DNA of 64,000 nt, taken from the NCBI GenBank assembly GCA_964643965.1, contig CAZXVH010000005.1:1-64000 (forward strand), written 5' to 3'. A program made the translations under genes and the position numbers. Below, in pieces: positions 1 to 7,588 of the stretch. How positions within the stretch are numbered: position 1 is the first letter of the stretch; every line of letters begins with the position of its first letter. Source of the stretch: GCA-2746795 sp964643965 (GTDB lineage Bacteria; Chloroflexota; Anaerolineae; Promineifilales; Promineifilaceae). The notes beneath the pieces are model-generated. The model saw only the letters and a program-made list of their open reading frames with translations. It did no database searches and was not told the DNA's origin.

Positions 1-103
1 TTGCGGATTGTGGATTGCGGATTGCGGATTGTGGATTGCGGATTGCGGATTGCAGATTGCGGATTGCGGATTGCGGATTGTGGATTGTGGATTGCGGATT
101 GAC
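1..103. repeat. Short-word tandem array (GGATTGC/GGATTGT words)
   Basis: The first hundred bases are an imperfect tandem array of a 7-bp word (GGATTGC, with GGATTGT variants). No coding sense is credible. It is one of several low-complexity word arrays that fill intergenic spacers in this window. Confidence 0.9.
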
Positions 104-109
104 GCTCGC

Positions 110-236
110 CCGACTACTCGACTACTCGACTACCCGACTATTTGACTACCCGACTACTCGACTACCCGACTATTTGACTACCCGACTACCCGACTACCCG
201 ACTATTTGACTACCTGACTACCCGACTATTTGACTA
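110..236. repeat. Short-word tandem array (CGACTACC words) abutting mrpD
   Basis: Units of 8 bp such as CGACTACC, CGACTACT and TGACTACC repeat up to the mrpD start codon, so mrpD has no recognisable promoter or Shine-Dalgarno sequence of its own. Related arrays occur at about 31080-31216 and 54885-55160, which suggests a shared slippage or copying process. Confidence 0.88.
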
Positions 237-241
237 AAAGA

Positions 242-1735
242 ATGATTCAAACGAACTTGCTTATTATTCTACCGATATTGATTCCCTTGATAGGGGCGAT
301 TGTGGCCTTACTGTGGCGGCATAAACGGCCGTTGCGTGATGGTTGGACGCTGGCTGTCATGATCGTGTCGTTGTTGGTTAGTTTTTGGCTGTTGGCGGCG
401 GTGTGGCAAAGCGGGGAACCGTTGGTCTACCAGAGCGGCGGCTGGCCGGCGCCGTTTGGCATTTCGCTGGTAGCCGATATGTTGTCGGCGCTGTTTGTGG
501 TGATGGTGCAACTGGTGATGGTGACGGGCGTTATTTATGCGTTGGGCAGTAAGGATACCGTGGTCACCTATCCCGCCTTCTTCACCTTCTTCCTCATGTT
601 GGCCACGGGGCTGACGGGCACGATGCTGACGGGTGACTTGTTTAACCTATATGTCTTTGCGGAGTTGTTGGTGATTTCGGGCACGGTATTAACGGCCGTT
701 TCTGATGACAGATTTGGCACGGAAGCGGCGTACAAATATTTCTACATGAGTTTGCTGGCCTCCTTCTTTATGCTGCTGGCGGTGGGCACGTTGTATGTTT
801 CCTACGGCACACTCAATATGGCGGATTTAGGGATGAAGGTGGCGCTGGTGGGAGAACGGCCGTTGCTCTGGCCCGGCATCGCCCTGTTGTTGGCCTTCTT
901 CATGGTTAAATGCGCCGCCGTCCCCTTTCATTTTTGGCAGCCCGATTTTCACGCCGCTGCGCCCACGCCCGTCAGCGCCATGTTGTCGTCGGTGGTGGTG
1001 AAACTGGGCGTTTACGGCTTTTTGCGCATGACGACGCTTTTGTTTGTGGCGCAAGCGCCCACCATTCGCCTGATTTTGCTGGTGGCGGGGGTGGTGGGCG
1101 TGGTGTTTGGCGGCTTGTCGGCCATCGGTACGCATAACGTGAAACGCATGTTGGCCTATTCCACCCTGGCGCAGGTGGGCTTCATTTTGGTGGCGATTGG
1201 TTGGGGCACAGAACTATCAATCATGACGGCGATTGTGTTTGCCTTCAATCACAGCTTGATCAAAGCGGCCATGTTGATGTTAGCCGGTTATGTCGCCAGC
1301 CGCGCTTCGGTTAAATCGGCGGCGTTTGATATCGTCACGGGAGTAGGACGGCCGTTGCCCTTGGCCGGTCTCTTGTTTTTTGTCGGCAGCCTGGCGCTGA
1401 TCGGTATTCCACCCACGAATGGCTTTGTGAGCAAGTCGTTGCTGTTTAGCAGCGGCATTGCGGGGGCAGATTACTGGTCGTTGCTGCTGATTGGCGTCAC
1501 CAGCATCTTCACCCTGGTCTATACCATTCGCGCCTTCCAACGGATTTGGTGGCTGGCGCCAGCTGAAGGGATTTATACCAAACCGGCCGGCGATCAATTG
1601 GTGGCGCCAGTGCTGCTGCTCATCTTGATTATGGCGCTGGGCATTTGGGCCACTCCGCTGGTGCTGGCGGCGCAAGAGGCGAGCGCCTGGTTGAGTGACT
1701 CGTCGGTTTATATTCAGGCGGTGTTGGGTGGGTAA
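242..1735 (+). CDS. mrpD: Na+/H+ (Mrp) antiporter subunit D
   Basis: A highly hydrophobic protein of about 497 aa with the ND4/ND5-type proton-translocation fold. The family's key residues can be seen: a membrane Glu at about 141 in VFAELLVISG and a Lys at about 223 in MVKCAAVPFHFW, followed by HAAAPTPVSAML. It is a membrane subunit of the multisubunit Mrp antiporter, which exports Na+ in exchange for protons. The ATG at 242 is preferred over the in-frame TTG at 230, which lies in the repeat array. mrpE, mrpF and mrpG follow in order; mrpA-C would lie to the left of the window. Confidence 0.93.
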   Translation: MIQTNLLIILPILIPLIGAIVALLWRHKRPLRDGWTLAVMIVSLLVSFWLLAAVWQSGEPLVYQSGGWPAPFGISLVADMLSALFVVMVQLVMVTGVIYALGSKDTVVTYPAFFTFFLMLATGLTGTMLTGDLFNLYVFAELLVISGTVLTAVSDDRFGTEAAYKYFYMSLLASFFMLLAVGTLYVSYGTLNMADLGMKVALVGERPLLWPGIALLLAFFMVKCAAVPFHFWQPDFHAAAPTPVSAMLSSVVVKLGVYGFLRMTTLLFVAQAPTIRLILLVAGVVGVVFGGLSAIGTHNVKRMLAYSTLAQVGFILVAIGWGTELSIMTAIVFAFNHSLIKAAMLMLAGYVASRASVKSAAFDIVTGVGRPLPLAGLLFFVGSLALIGIPPTNGFVSKSLLFSSGIAGADYWSLLLIGVTSIFTLVYTIRAFQRIWWLAPAEGIYTKPAGDQLVAPVLLLILIMALGIWATPLVLAAQEASAWLSDSSVYIQAVLGG

Positions 1736-1751
1736 GATGATTTTTAGATTT

Positions 1752-1822
1752 TTATTACAAAGATACGAAGGGACAAAGATACAAAGAAAAGCTTTTCTTT
1801 GTCCCTTTGTTCCTTTGTAATA
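1752..1822. repeat. Palindromic dispersed repeat between mrpD and mrpE
   Basis: This is an imperfect inverted repeat centred on AAAAGCTTTT, with arms reading TTATTACAAAG...GGACAAAG and CTTTGTCCC...CTTTGTAATAA. A diverged copy lies at 58999-59064, so it is a mobile or dispersed palindrome rather than a gene-specific element. RNA from either strand could fold into a long hairpin between the two cistrons. Confidence 0.8.
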
Positions 1823-1837
1823 AGGTTTTAAGATTTT

Positions 1838-2317
1838 ATGAAATACGTGTGGCCTGTAGCTGTTTTGACTTTAATTTACTTAGTGCTGACCGCAAATCTT
1901 GCCCTCAATAATATTGTGATGGGGGTGGTGGTGGCGCTGGTGGTGGTGGCGCTGCTGGGTGCAAAACCAGAAAAAGTGGCCTGGAAGCGGATGCCAACGG
2001 CCGTTTTTGCCACCATCAAATACATCATCCGTCTCATGATCGATTTGCTCATCAGCGGCATTCAAGTAGCGCGAATTGTGCTCAGTCCCACCATGCCTAT
2101 CAACCCGGGCATTGTGGCTATCTCCACTCAATGCCAGAGCGATTTGAGCCGCGCCTTAAGCGCCCATGCCATCACCCTCACTCCTGGTGAAATGGTAGTC
2201 GAGATCGGCGCAGATGGCACGATGTATACTCACATGCTCGACGCCACCGATGCTGAGGCAAAGGTGCTGGAAGCGCAGGAAATGCGCGATAATATGTTGA
2301 AGAATATTTTTGAATAA
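1838..2317 (+). CDS. mrpE: Na+/H+ (Mrp) antiporter subunit E
   Basis: A 159-aa protein with two or three N-terminal membrane segments (VLTLIYLVLTANLALNNIV and a Val/Ala-rich stretch), then a cytoplasmic C-terminal domain. The segment INPGIVAISTQCQSDLSRAL followed by AITLTPGEMVVEI is characteristic of MrpE. It is an accessory membrane subunit of the antiporter complex. It sits between mrpD and mrpF, with only 15 bp to mrpF, which indicates one transcription unit. Length matches the family. Confidence 0.92.
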   Translation: MKYVWPVAVLTLIYLVLTANLALNNIVMGVVVALVVVALLGAKPEKVAWKRMPTAVFATIKYIIRLMIDLLISGIQVARIVLSPTMPINPGIVAISTQCQSDLSRALSAHAITLTPGEMVVEIGADGTMYTHMLDATDAEAKVLEAQEMRDNMLKNIFE

Positions 2318-2332
2318 CGGTTAAGAACGACT

Positions 2333-2608
2333 ATGGAACAAATACTCCAAACAGTGCTGTATGGGTCACTATTCATTCATTTGCTGCTAACGGCCGTTGC
2401 CATTTGGCGCGTGTGGCGGGGTGAAAACGTAGTAGATCGGCTGGTCGGCGTAGACCTGGTGACGACGCTGGTGCTGGCGGTGCTGGTGCTGGTCTCCTTG
2501 ATTGAGCAGGACAGCATCTACATTGATATTGCCTTAGCTTTGGCCGCGCTGGGCTTCATCGGCACCATTGCTCTGGCAAAATACGTGGCAGAGGAAAAAC
2601 TATTTTAA
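2333..2608 (+). CDS. mrpF: Na+/H+ (Mrp) antiporter subunit F
   Basis: A 91-aa protein with three predicted membrane helices. It shows the MrpF pattern VWRGENVVDRLVGVDLVTTLVLAVLVL, in which the acidic residue of the second helix is conserved, then IDIALALAALGFIGTIALAKYV. It forms part of the small-subunit membrane module with MrpE and MrpG. Short spacing to mrpE supports co-transcription. Confidence 0.92.
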   Translation: MEQILQTVLYGSLFIHLLLTAVAIWRVWRGENVVDRLVGVDLVTTLVLAVLVLVSLIEQDSIYIDIALALAALGFIGTIALAKYVAEEKLF

Positions 2609-2609
2609 A

Positions 2610-2641
2610 GTGGCAAAGTGGTAATCTTGCCACTTTGCCAC
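2610..2641. repeat. Intercistronic 12-bp stem hairpin between mrpF and mrpG
   Basis: GTGGCAAAGTGG at 2610-2621 pairs perfectly with CCACTTTGCCAC at 2630-2641 around an 8-base loop. No T-run follows, so it is unlikely to terminate transcription. It could stabilise or process the polycistronic mRNA, or simply be another spacer word repeat. Confidence 0.75.
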
Positions 2642-2651
2642 CATAAAACCT

Positions 2652-2972
2652 ATGGAAACAATCCTTCAACTCATCGCAATTATCGCTGTTATTAGCGGCA
2701 CCTTCTTCTCGATTGTGGGGGTGGTGGGCATGGTGCGCTTGCCGGATGTCTATGCCCGGCTTCATGCCACGGGCAAGGTGGGCGTATTTGGAGTGGTGCT
2801 GCTCCTGACGGCGGCGGTGGTATGGACGCCGTTGGGTTGGGCGCGGGCGCTGCTTTTGATCGCCTTGCTGATGGTGGTGGGGCCGGTGGTGGCCCATGCT
2901 TTGTCGTCGGCGGCGTACCGCATTGGCATCCCCCTGAAGCGCTCGGTGCGCAATGATCTGGAGCAGAAGTGA
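2652..2972 (+). CDS. mrpG: Na+/H+ (Mrp) antiporter subunit G
   Basis: A 106-aa protein with three membrane helices. The family signature is visible: a first helix with FFSIVGVVGMVRLPDVYARLHATGKV, then a helix of the TLGVVLLLTA type. MrpG is the smallest hydrophobic subunit of the complex. It is the last recognised mrp gene here; a 59-aa membrane peptide follows about 110 bp downstream. Confidence 0.93.
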   Translation: METILQLIAIIAVISGTFFSIVGVVGMVRLPDVYARLHATGKVGVFGVVLLLTAAVVWTPLGWARALLLIALLMVVGPVVAHALSSAAYRIGIPLKRSVRNDLEQK

Positions 2973-3083
2973 AGTTTTTGGTATGATTATGGTGGTTAAA
3001 AACTAAAAGGGTAAAGATTGTGGGCGCCATCTGGGTTGGTTTTCGATCTTTATTCTTCACTCAATTATTTTGGAGGTTGAGGC

Positions 3084-3263
3084 ATGAGCGAAATGGAACA
3101 AGAGGTTCAAGAGTTGGAATTAGAGCGGTTCAGCAAGTTGCCGGGCGGTTGGCAGCGGGTGGCCATTGCCGTTGTATTTGTGGTGATTCTGGTAGGTGTG
3201 GTGCTGCTCAAACAAATGATCTCGACAAAAGAAGAGGTCCATCACGACGAAAATGCGCATTAG
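3084..3263 (+). CDS. Small single-pass membrane protein (59 aa)
   Basis: The ATG at 3084 is preceded by a strong Shine-Dalgarno (GGAGGTTGAGG). The product starts MSEMEQEVQELELERFSKLP, an acidic amphipathic stretch. One hydrophobic helix follows (about residues 27-44, VAIAVVFVVILVGVVLL), then a charged tail ending HHDENAH. I do not recognise a family. It follows mrpG in the same direction and is closed by a hairpin terminator at 3294, so it may belong to the antiporter operon. Confidence 0.72.
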   Translation: MSEMEQEVQELELERFSKLPGGWQRVAIAVVFVVILVGVVLLKQMISTKEEVHHDENAH

Positions 3264-3293
3264 TTTTTTTGCATAGTTTAGAAGTTTGATTGA

Positions 3294-3329
3294 TGAACGG
3301 CCGTTTCCCATAGGGAACGGCCGTTTTTA
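3294..3329. terminator. Intrinsic terminator built from two AACGGCCGTT words
   Basis: The palindrome AACGGCCGTT occurs at 3296-3305 and again at 3316-3325, separated by TCCCATAGGG. The two copies pair across CCC/GGG to form a long stem followed by TTTTT. It lies between the + strand mrp operon and the convergent - strand phosphoesterase gene, where it can act as a terminator. Confidence 0.85.
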
Positions 3330-3363
3330 TGGGGTGGGTTTACAAGATAGATATGTCTCGCTT

Positions 3364-3966
3364 TTACTCCAAATCTATCGTGTGAATGGTGCGCCAGGCG
3401 GGATCATTCTCGCCCCGCTGCATGAGATGAAGTTGGCTGATGGGAGATGTGAAACGGCCGTTTTCCCATTCATTTTCTCGCAATTTAGCCAGCGTCTCGT
3501 CAAAAGCAGGTTGTTCCAGGCGCATTGCCAGGGTGAGATGGGGTTTGAAGCGGCGATGCTTGTCCTCGCCAATGGTGTTGAGGAGGGCGCGCCGCGCCGC
3601 CAGCAGGGAATCAGTCGGTTTCACGCCCAGGTAGATGACACGCTCCCCAAACGTCTGGATGCCCCCCAGTTCTAAATCAAACGCCTTCAATGTGCCAGAT
3701 AAGGTATCCAATCTGTCAATCAACCCTTTTGCGCCAGCACGGGTGGCTTTGCCATTGCGCCAATAGATCCCGGCCAGCGTTACATGTGGCGCGGTGATTT
3801 TGGCGGTTAAGCTGTCTACATCCAGGCGCACTTGTTGGATGCGTTCCGCCAATTCGCCTGTGGGGAATGCGCCCACAAAAATGCGGTAATCGCCGATGCG
3901 CTGGCGTGGAGTTTTGGCTGCTCTTCTCGGTTTGTACGGCTTTGGTTTCCAGTTTTTATGTGGCAT
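3364..3966 (-). CDS. thpR: 2'-5' RNA ligase / 2H phosphoesterase family protein
   Basis: A protein of about 200 aa carrying the two His-x-Thr motifs of the 2H superfamily: APHVTLAG in the N-terminal half and FKPHLTLAM in the C-terminal half. ThpR-type members hydrolyse 2',3'-cyclic phosphates to 2'-phosphates in tRNA-like substrates. I start it at the ATG at 3966 (MPHKNWKPKPYK, a basic N-terminus), because the longer open frame to 4131 runs into a dispersed repeat. The Shine-Dalgarno is weak (AGGA). It converges with the mrp operon. Confidence 0.85.
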   Translation of the reverse strand: MPHKNWKPKPYKPRRAAKTPRQRIGDYRIFVGAFPTGELAERIQQVRLDVDSLTAKITAPHVTLAGIYWRNGKATRAGAKGLIDRLDTLSGTLKAFDLELGGIQTFGERVIYLGVKPTDSLLAARRALLNTIGEDKHRRFKPHLTLAMRLEQPAFDETLAKLRENEWENGRFTSPISQLHLMQRGENDPAWRTIHTIDLE

Positions 3967-4128
3967 TGTGTTGTCCTGTTTTAAATTGTTGGAACATGTC
4001 AGCATCCCGTTCAGGTGGATTTTGCCGATGTGCTCTTTATTCATCTGCCCTTCTTCGATGAGCAGTCGCACGACGCCGCCTTTGCTACTGGGGGGCGGGA
4101 GACCATCTATGTATATACTCGCAGCGGG

Positions 4129-4206
4129 CATAATCTGACATTTTTACCAGAGGAGGCGCGGTTAAAAAGCAGCCCTTCGGGACTGAGATGCGGCCACAGC
4201 GAGTAT
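4129..4206. repeat. Dispersed ~78-bp repeat, copy 1
   Basis: The segment running from CATAATCTGACATTTTTAC through GACTGAGATGCGGCCACAG recurs in inverted orientation at 60659-60736 with about 85-90% identity by eye. It contains CCCTTCGGG, a likely tetraloop hairpin. Both copies are intergenic, so it is a dispersed element of unknown role. Confidence 0.85.
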
Positions 4207-4430
4207 GGCAGTTCCATGATAGAGAGACTTTAACGCAGAACGGCCGTTGTTACCAGAGAACAAGAGTGCTTCAACTGGTCAAGTGGTTGGTTGAGTGACA
4301 AAATTTACTTAAGTGAGTATGCTTGCAAAAATTATCGGCGTGGAGCTCCTTCGTGCCGTGCTCCCAGGCGGAGTGTACCGTCGCCCATGTTAACTCCTCT
4401 CAAAAAAGTAATAGAGGTTGGTAAAAACTC

Positions 4431-5744
4431 ATGAAACTGCCTTTCAAGAAAACATTTGTTGTACTTTCTCTCCTTTACTTGCTATTTCTTACGCCCTTGA
4501 TTATGTTGGCGCATCCACAATGGCAGACGGGGAGTAATGTGATCTTGGAAGAGGTTGATCTGGGCCTGACAGATCAAACCTTGAAAGAATGGTATGAAAG
4601 TCAGACCGAAAACAGAGGCCATGTTAACTATTTTGGTATCTATGCCACCCTGCCGATAGGAAATGATCTTTATATGGGCTTCGGTTCTGCCCGGCCGGCG
4701 GAACAAGACGGGGCATATTTTGCCAAATTTGATGGGTTCACCCTCACCGGTATTGGCGAACCGGATGAGCAAGGCTTCCATGAAATGATTTATGATGGCG
4801 CTTTGATCCACATCGCCGGCACAGACCCCCGGGATGATCACACGGCCGGCACTCATTACACCTATTCCCCTGACCACAACAGCTTCACTAAATATAGAAA
4901 CCCGGCCCATGGATTGGTGAATGTCTACCATACCTGGGGGCTGTGGTACGCCGGATCAACGCTGTATGCGGCCGTGGGCGCCCATGACGGGCATGATGAT
5001 TGTAACGTCCACGCCTGCATGGGCCAGATTTTTTCCAGCACAGACAGCGGCCTCACCTGGCAAAAAAGAAGCGATCTGGGGACGTATCGCGCTTATGACA
5101 TCACCCGTTTTGATGGTGATTTGTTTGCCAGCCATAACGACCCCGGTATGCTTACCCTGTCTAAAAGCACGGACGGGGGGGATACCTGGCAAGCGGTTCC
5201 TGGTCTGGAAAACAACTTACTTCATGTCAATACTATTGAATTTAATGGGCGGCTTCTGGCGGTCAGTTTCGACCGGCGTTCGCTCTATGGGCTGGATGCT
5301 GATGACAGGGTAAGCAATTTCCCTTTGCCCACAGGCTACCTGCTTGGCGCTTCCTATCCTGAAAACGGTTACGCTGATTTTAATCTCATGGTTGTGGTGG
5401 ATGGCTGGCTCTATCTTATTGCTGAAAAACAGTCGCTCACAGATCCCATAGAACGCGCCATCATCCGCACTCAAGATTTTAACGCCTGGCAACGCATGGT
5501 TCATACCGATGAAAGATTGATTTCTCTCGCTTATTGGCCGGAAAAAAATAGGTTGATTACGTCTACATCAGGCATAAATGCCAGCCTTTGGCAGGTCGAT
5601 TTAAGCGGAACGCCAACCGCTGTCAGTTTGCAATCGGTTGAGGTTCAGGCGTCGCTGCCCGCCTGGTATTCTGTGGGGATTGTCCTGCTTGCGCTGATCT
5701 TGCTTCTGTGCAGGCAGATTTTCCGCTGGCGCGGGCAGCCTTAA
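4431..5744 (+). CDS. Secreted membrane-anchored Asp-box (BNR-like) propeller protein
   Basis: A 437-aa protein. An N-terminal signal or anchor helix (VVLSLLYLLFLTPLIMLA) is followed by a large extracellular region and a C-terminal membrane helix (SVGIVLLALILLLC) with an RWRGQP tail. Two Asp-box motifs are visible, SSTDSGLTW and KSTDGGDTW, which mark BNR/sortilin-like beta-propellers. No catalytic sialidase residues can be assigned, so the function is unknown. A GAGGTTGG sequence precedes the ATG. The stop codon overlaps the stop of the convergent gene. Confidence 0.75.
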   Translation: MKLPFKKTFVVLSLLYLLFLTPLIMLAHPQWQTGSNVILEEVDLGLTDQTLKEWYESQTENRGHVNYFGIYATLPIGNDLYMGFGSARPAEQDGAYFAKFDGFTLTGIGEPDEQGFHEMIYDGALIHIAGTDPRDDHTAGTHYTYSPDHNSFTKYRNPAHGLVNVYHTWGLWYAGSTLYAAVGAHDGHDDCNVHACMGQIFSSTDSGLTWQKRSDLGTYRAYDITRFDGDLFASHNDPGMLTLSKSTDGGDTWQAVPGLENNLLHVNTIEFNGRLLAVSFDRRSLYGLDADDRVSNFPLPTGYLLGASYPENGYADFNLMVVVDGWLYLIAEKQSLTDPIERAIIRTQDFNAWQRMVHTDERLISLAYWPEKNRLITSTSGINASLWQVDLSGTPTAVSLQSVEVQASLPAWYSVGIVLLALILLLCRQIFRWRGQP

Positions 5745-7018
5745 GCCAACCGAGTCACTAAAACTTTATCGACGCGCCGCCAATCCATATCTACCACTTC
5801 AATATGGAATTGCTGCCAGGTAAACTGATCGCCAGTCTGAGGAATGCGACCCAGATAGTTCATGACGAAACCGCCAAGCGTCTGGTAGAAATTTCCCTCT
5901 TCGTCAGGTAGTTCGGAAATATCGAAAAGCTGCTTGAATTCTTCGATGGGCAGTTTACCATCAATGAGCCAGGAGCCGTCTGCCCGACGAACGGCCGTGG
6001 GGTCGGCCGGGTCCCCCATTTCAGGCACGTCGCCCACAATCGCTTCCAGCAGATCAATAAAGGTCACCAATCCTTCCACGCCGCCATGTTCATCGGTGAT
6101 GAAAGCGATTTGCGCTTGCGCTTCCTTGAAGCGCTCCAATACCTGGTAAATGGGCAGCCCAGATGGAATGAACAGCGCCGGTTTTACCAATAATTCCAGC
6201 TCTGGTAGTTCCTTGCCCAGCGTTTGTACCAGCAAATCTTTCACAAATATCAAGCCGATGATGTTGTCCAGGTCTCCGCGAGCCACCGGATAGCGGGAAT
6301 GAGCGCCGCTGCTGATCTTGGCCTGAATTGCCTCTGGCGGATCATTTATATCCAACCAGACAATATCGGTGCGATCTACCATCAAATCATTGACGTACAA
6401 ATCCCCCACGCGAAACAGTTGCCCCACGATTTTTTCCTCAATGGGTTCGACGATGCCGACTTCTGTGCCTTGTTCCAGTATCATTTGAATTTCTGCTTCG
6501 GTGATGACCGGTTCTGTGGAGGGATGAATGCGCAGCAAGCGTATGACCAACCGCGTAGAAAGGCTCAAAAAGCGAACGAGGGGTGAGGTGAGCCGCGCCA
6601 GCCATGTCATGGCAGGGGCGATGCGGCTGGCGATGTTTTCCGGTTGGGTCAGGCCGATCTGCTTGGGCGCCAGTTCACCAAATACCAGAGAGAGATAGGT
6701 CACTAAAATAACGGCCGTTATCTCTGCCACATTAAACGCATACTTTCCTATACCGGGAATTTGGGCGAAATACGGTTCTAACGACTCCGCAATCTGCACA
6801 CTGCCAAATGCCCCCATCAAAATAGCCACCAACGTGATGCCAATTTGAATGGTTGCCAGGAAATTTTCAGGCGACTCCGCTAATTTATAGGCGGCCTGAG
6901 CGCCCTTATCGCCTTGTTCAGCGTGTAGTTGCAGCCGCGCCTTTCGCGCTGAAACCACTGCGATTTCTGACATAGAAAATAAGCCGTTGATAAGAATAAG
7001 AATCAATAGGCCAAACAT
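5741..7018 (-). CDS. CNNM/CorC-type DUF21-CBS-transporter-associated protein
   Basis: A protein of about 425 aa. The N-terminal DUF21 membrane domain opens FGLLILILINGLFSMSEIAVVSARK and contains ATIQIGITLVAILMGAFG and the VFGELAPKQIGL motif. A CBS pair follows (PVARGDLDNIIGLIFVKDLL and AFITDEHGGVEGLVTFIDLLEAIVGD), then a C-terminal CorC_HlyC domain ending in HIEVVDMDWRRVDKVLV. Relatives are implicated in Mg2+/Co2+ efflux or Mg homeostasis. The start at 7018 is fixed by GGAGAG upstream; the longer frame to 7153 has none. It lies 49 bp downstream of the 4-TM gene on the same strand. Confidence 0.9.
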   Translation of the reverse strand: MFGLLILILINGLFSMSEIAVVSARKARLQLHAEQGDKGAQAAYKLAESPENFLATIQIGITLVAILMGAFGSVQIAESLEPYFAQIPGIGKYAFNVAEITAVILVTYLSLVFGELAPKQIGLTQPENIASRIAPAMTWLARLTSPLVRFLSLSTRLVIRLLRIHPSTEPVITEAEIQMILEQGTEVGIVEPIEEKIVGQLFRVGDLYVNDLMVDRTDIVWLDINDPPEAIQAKISSGAHSRYPVARGDLDNIIGLIFVKDLLVQTLGKELPELELLVKPALFIPSGLPIYQVLERFKEAQAQIAFITDEHGGVEGLVTFIDLLEAIVGDVPEMGDPADPTAVRRADGSWLIDGKLPIEEFKQLFDISELPDEEGNFYQTLGGFVMNYLGRIPQTGDQFTWQQFHIEVVDMDWRRVDKVLVTRLA

Positions 7019-7067
7019 AAAACACTCTCCAAAATACGTTTGAGGTTTGTGAACGAGGCGTTTATTT

Positions 7068-7445
7068 TTACGCTGTAGAAATGGCTCGTTCCGCAATGCC
7101 AAAGAGGAACAACGTGGTAAAGGCCAGCACCCACTGCGCCTGGTTGGAGTCATCCCCCTTTAGCCACACCAGGAAGACAAACGGCAAGAAGACCAGGGCA
7201 AACGCCCCATAAAGAATGTGCATTTCCGGTCGGGCCACTGCCCCAATAAAACCGGATGCCCACAAAATTGCGCCTAGAATTCCTTGCACCATGAACAAAA
7301 TTTGGCCGATGACCAATGCGCCCATGTAGCTGCCATCCACACGATACCGGCGCGCCGCCCGATAGACGCCCCAAATGCCCAAAAACAAAAAGAATAAAAC
7401 CACCGTCTGTGATAAACGGGAATGAACCAAGATGAGTGTGTCCAT
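7068..7445 (-). CDS. Four-helix membrane protein of unknown function
   Basis: A 125-aa protein with four predicted transmembrane helices: VVLFFLFLGIWGVYRAA, LVIGQILFMVQGILGAILWA, ILYGAFALVFLPFVFLVWL and WVLAFTTLFLFGIAERA. The start at 7445 (MDTLILVHSRL) has GAGGT upstream. His residues (VHS, MHILYG) in and near the helices might bind heme, but this is speculative. I do not recognise the family. It precedes the DUF21-CBS gene on the same strand and may be co-transcribed with it. Confidence 0.7.
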   Translation of the reverse strand: MDTLILVHSRLSQTVVLFFLFLGIWGVYRAARRYRVDGSYMGALVIGQILFMVQGILGAILWASGFIGAVARPEMHILYGAFALVFLPFVFLVWLKGDDSNQAQWVLAFTTLFLFGIAERAISTA

Positions 7446-7570
7446 GTTTGTACCTCGAAATTTAGTGAACGGTGAACGGTGAACAGTGACCATTGACCAC
7501 TCATAACCGATAACCGAGTTTAGCCCCGCCACAAACCCCTGTCAACGGTTCCATTTTTGCTTGATGTTGG

Positions 7571-7588
7571 TACAATACGCGCCCTATG
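7571..7588 (+). promoter_or_regulatory. Likely leaderless promoter of folC
   Basis: TACAAT at 7571-7576 is a good -10 box only 9 bp upstream of the folC ATG at 7586. Transcription would therefore begin within a base or two of the start codon, and no Shine-Dalgarno is present. The -35 match is weak. This is an inference from spacing. Confidence 0.5.

Noticed and set aside
230..241. TTG start for mrpD giving four extra residues
   Set aside because: It lies in the tandem word array without a ribosome binding site; the ATG at 242 fits the family.
3020..3289. 89-aa ORF overlapping the small membrane peptide
   Set aside because: It lacks a ribosome binding site and sensible composition; the overlapping 59-aa frame has both.
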